From positions 1 through 5,273 of the forward strand of contig CAMOHV010000123.1 in NCBI GenBank assembly GCA_946615275.1: DNA of 5,273 nucleotides, written 5' to 3'. This DNA is from an uncultured Verrucomicrobiota bacterium. GTDB lineage: Bacteria; Verrucomicrobiota; Kiritimatiellia; RFP12; UBA1067. The notes under the pieces were generated by a model. It had not been told where the DNA came from and did not search any database. It saw only the letters and a list, made by a program, of their open reading frames with translations. This document shows positions 5,234-5,273 of the stretch, piece after piece. Made by a program: the position numbers and the translations under genes. Each line of letters starts with the position of its first letter. The first letter of the stretch is position 1.

Positions 5234-5273
5234 TAGGACGAATAGGAGAATAGGACGAGTAGGAGAATAGGAC
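5234..5273. repeat. 17-bp tandem repeat, cut by the window edge
   Basis: TAGGACGAATAGGAGAA (5234-5250) is followed directly by TAGGACGAGTAGGAGAA (5251-5267), with one A-to-G difference, and then by TAGGAC (5268-5273), the start of a third copy. Each unit is itself two near-copies of an 8-9 base element, TAGGACGAR and TAGGAGAA. The array is noncoding in appearance, and its full length cannot be seen because the window ends inside it. Confidence 0.85.

Overview
The window looks like chromosomal DNA of a GC-rich bacterium. My best guess is a host-associated (gut or rumen type) member of the PVC group near Kiritimatiellota, Lentisphaerota or Verrucomicrobiota. This rests on remembered resemblance: the coiled-coil protein with a 'memory-like' C-terminal barrel (N-x-x-Y-x-F-x-V-I ... 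ADILGDW ... PGDVVF) and the tiny lipoprotein ending in a DLPW-x5-GWE tail both look like proteins I associate with that group. No rRNA or marker gene is present to prove the assignment.

Left half, + strand: a compact, translationally coupled three-gene operon. A membrane-anchored coiled-coil protein (118-1245) overlaps by 20 bases a 59-residue lipoprotein (1226-1405), which overlaps by 8 bases an RluA-family pseudouridine synthase (1398-2342). A plausible sigma70-type promoter lies at 18-46. A terminator-shaped hairpin sits inside the first codons of the pseudouridine synthase gene (1426-1459).

Right half, - strand: a two-gene operon that reads as a type III secretion chaperone/effector pair. 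A CesT-fold chaperone (5035-4559) is followed after 41 bases by a 731-residue protein (4517-2322). The C-terminal ~400 residues of that protein are a SopB/SigD/IpgD-type inositol phosphate phosphatase with an intact CKSGKDR active site. Its first ~320 residues do not resemble the Cdc42-binding N-terminus of SopB that I remember. No secretion apparatus gene is in the window, so this is an orphan effector locus beside housekeeping genes. The two operons converge and overlap tail to tail by 21 bases.

The chaperone should bind the N-terminal part of the effector and deliver it to a type III export machine encoded elsewhere; the phosphatase domain would then act on host membrane phosphoinositides. 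The right edge (5036-5273) has no gene. It carries the likely promoter of the effector operon, a small hairpin with a 9-bp direct repeat, and a 17-bp tandem repeat that runs off the end of the window.
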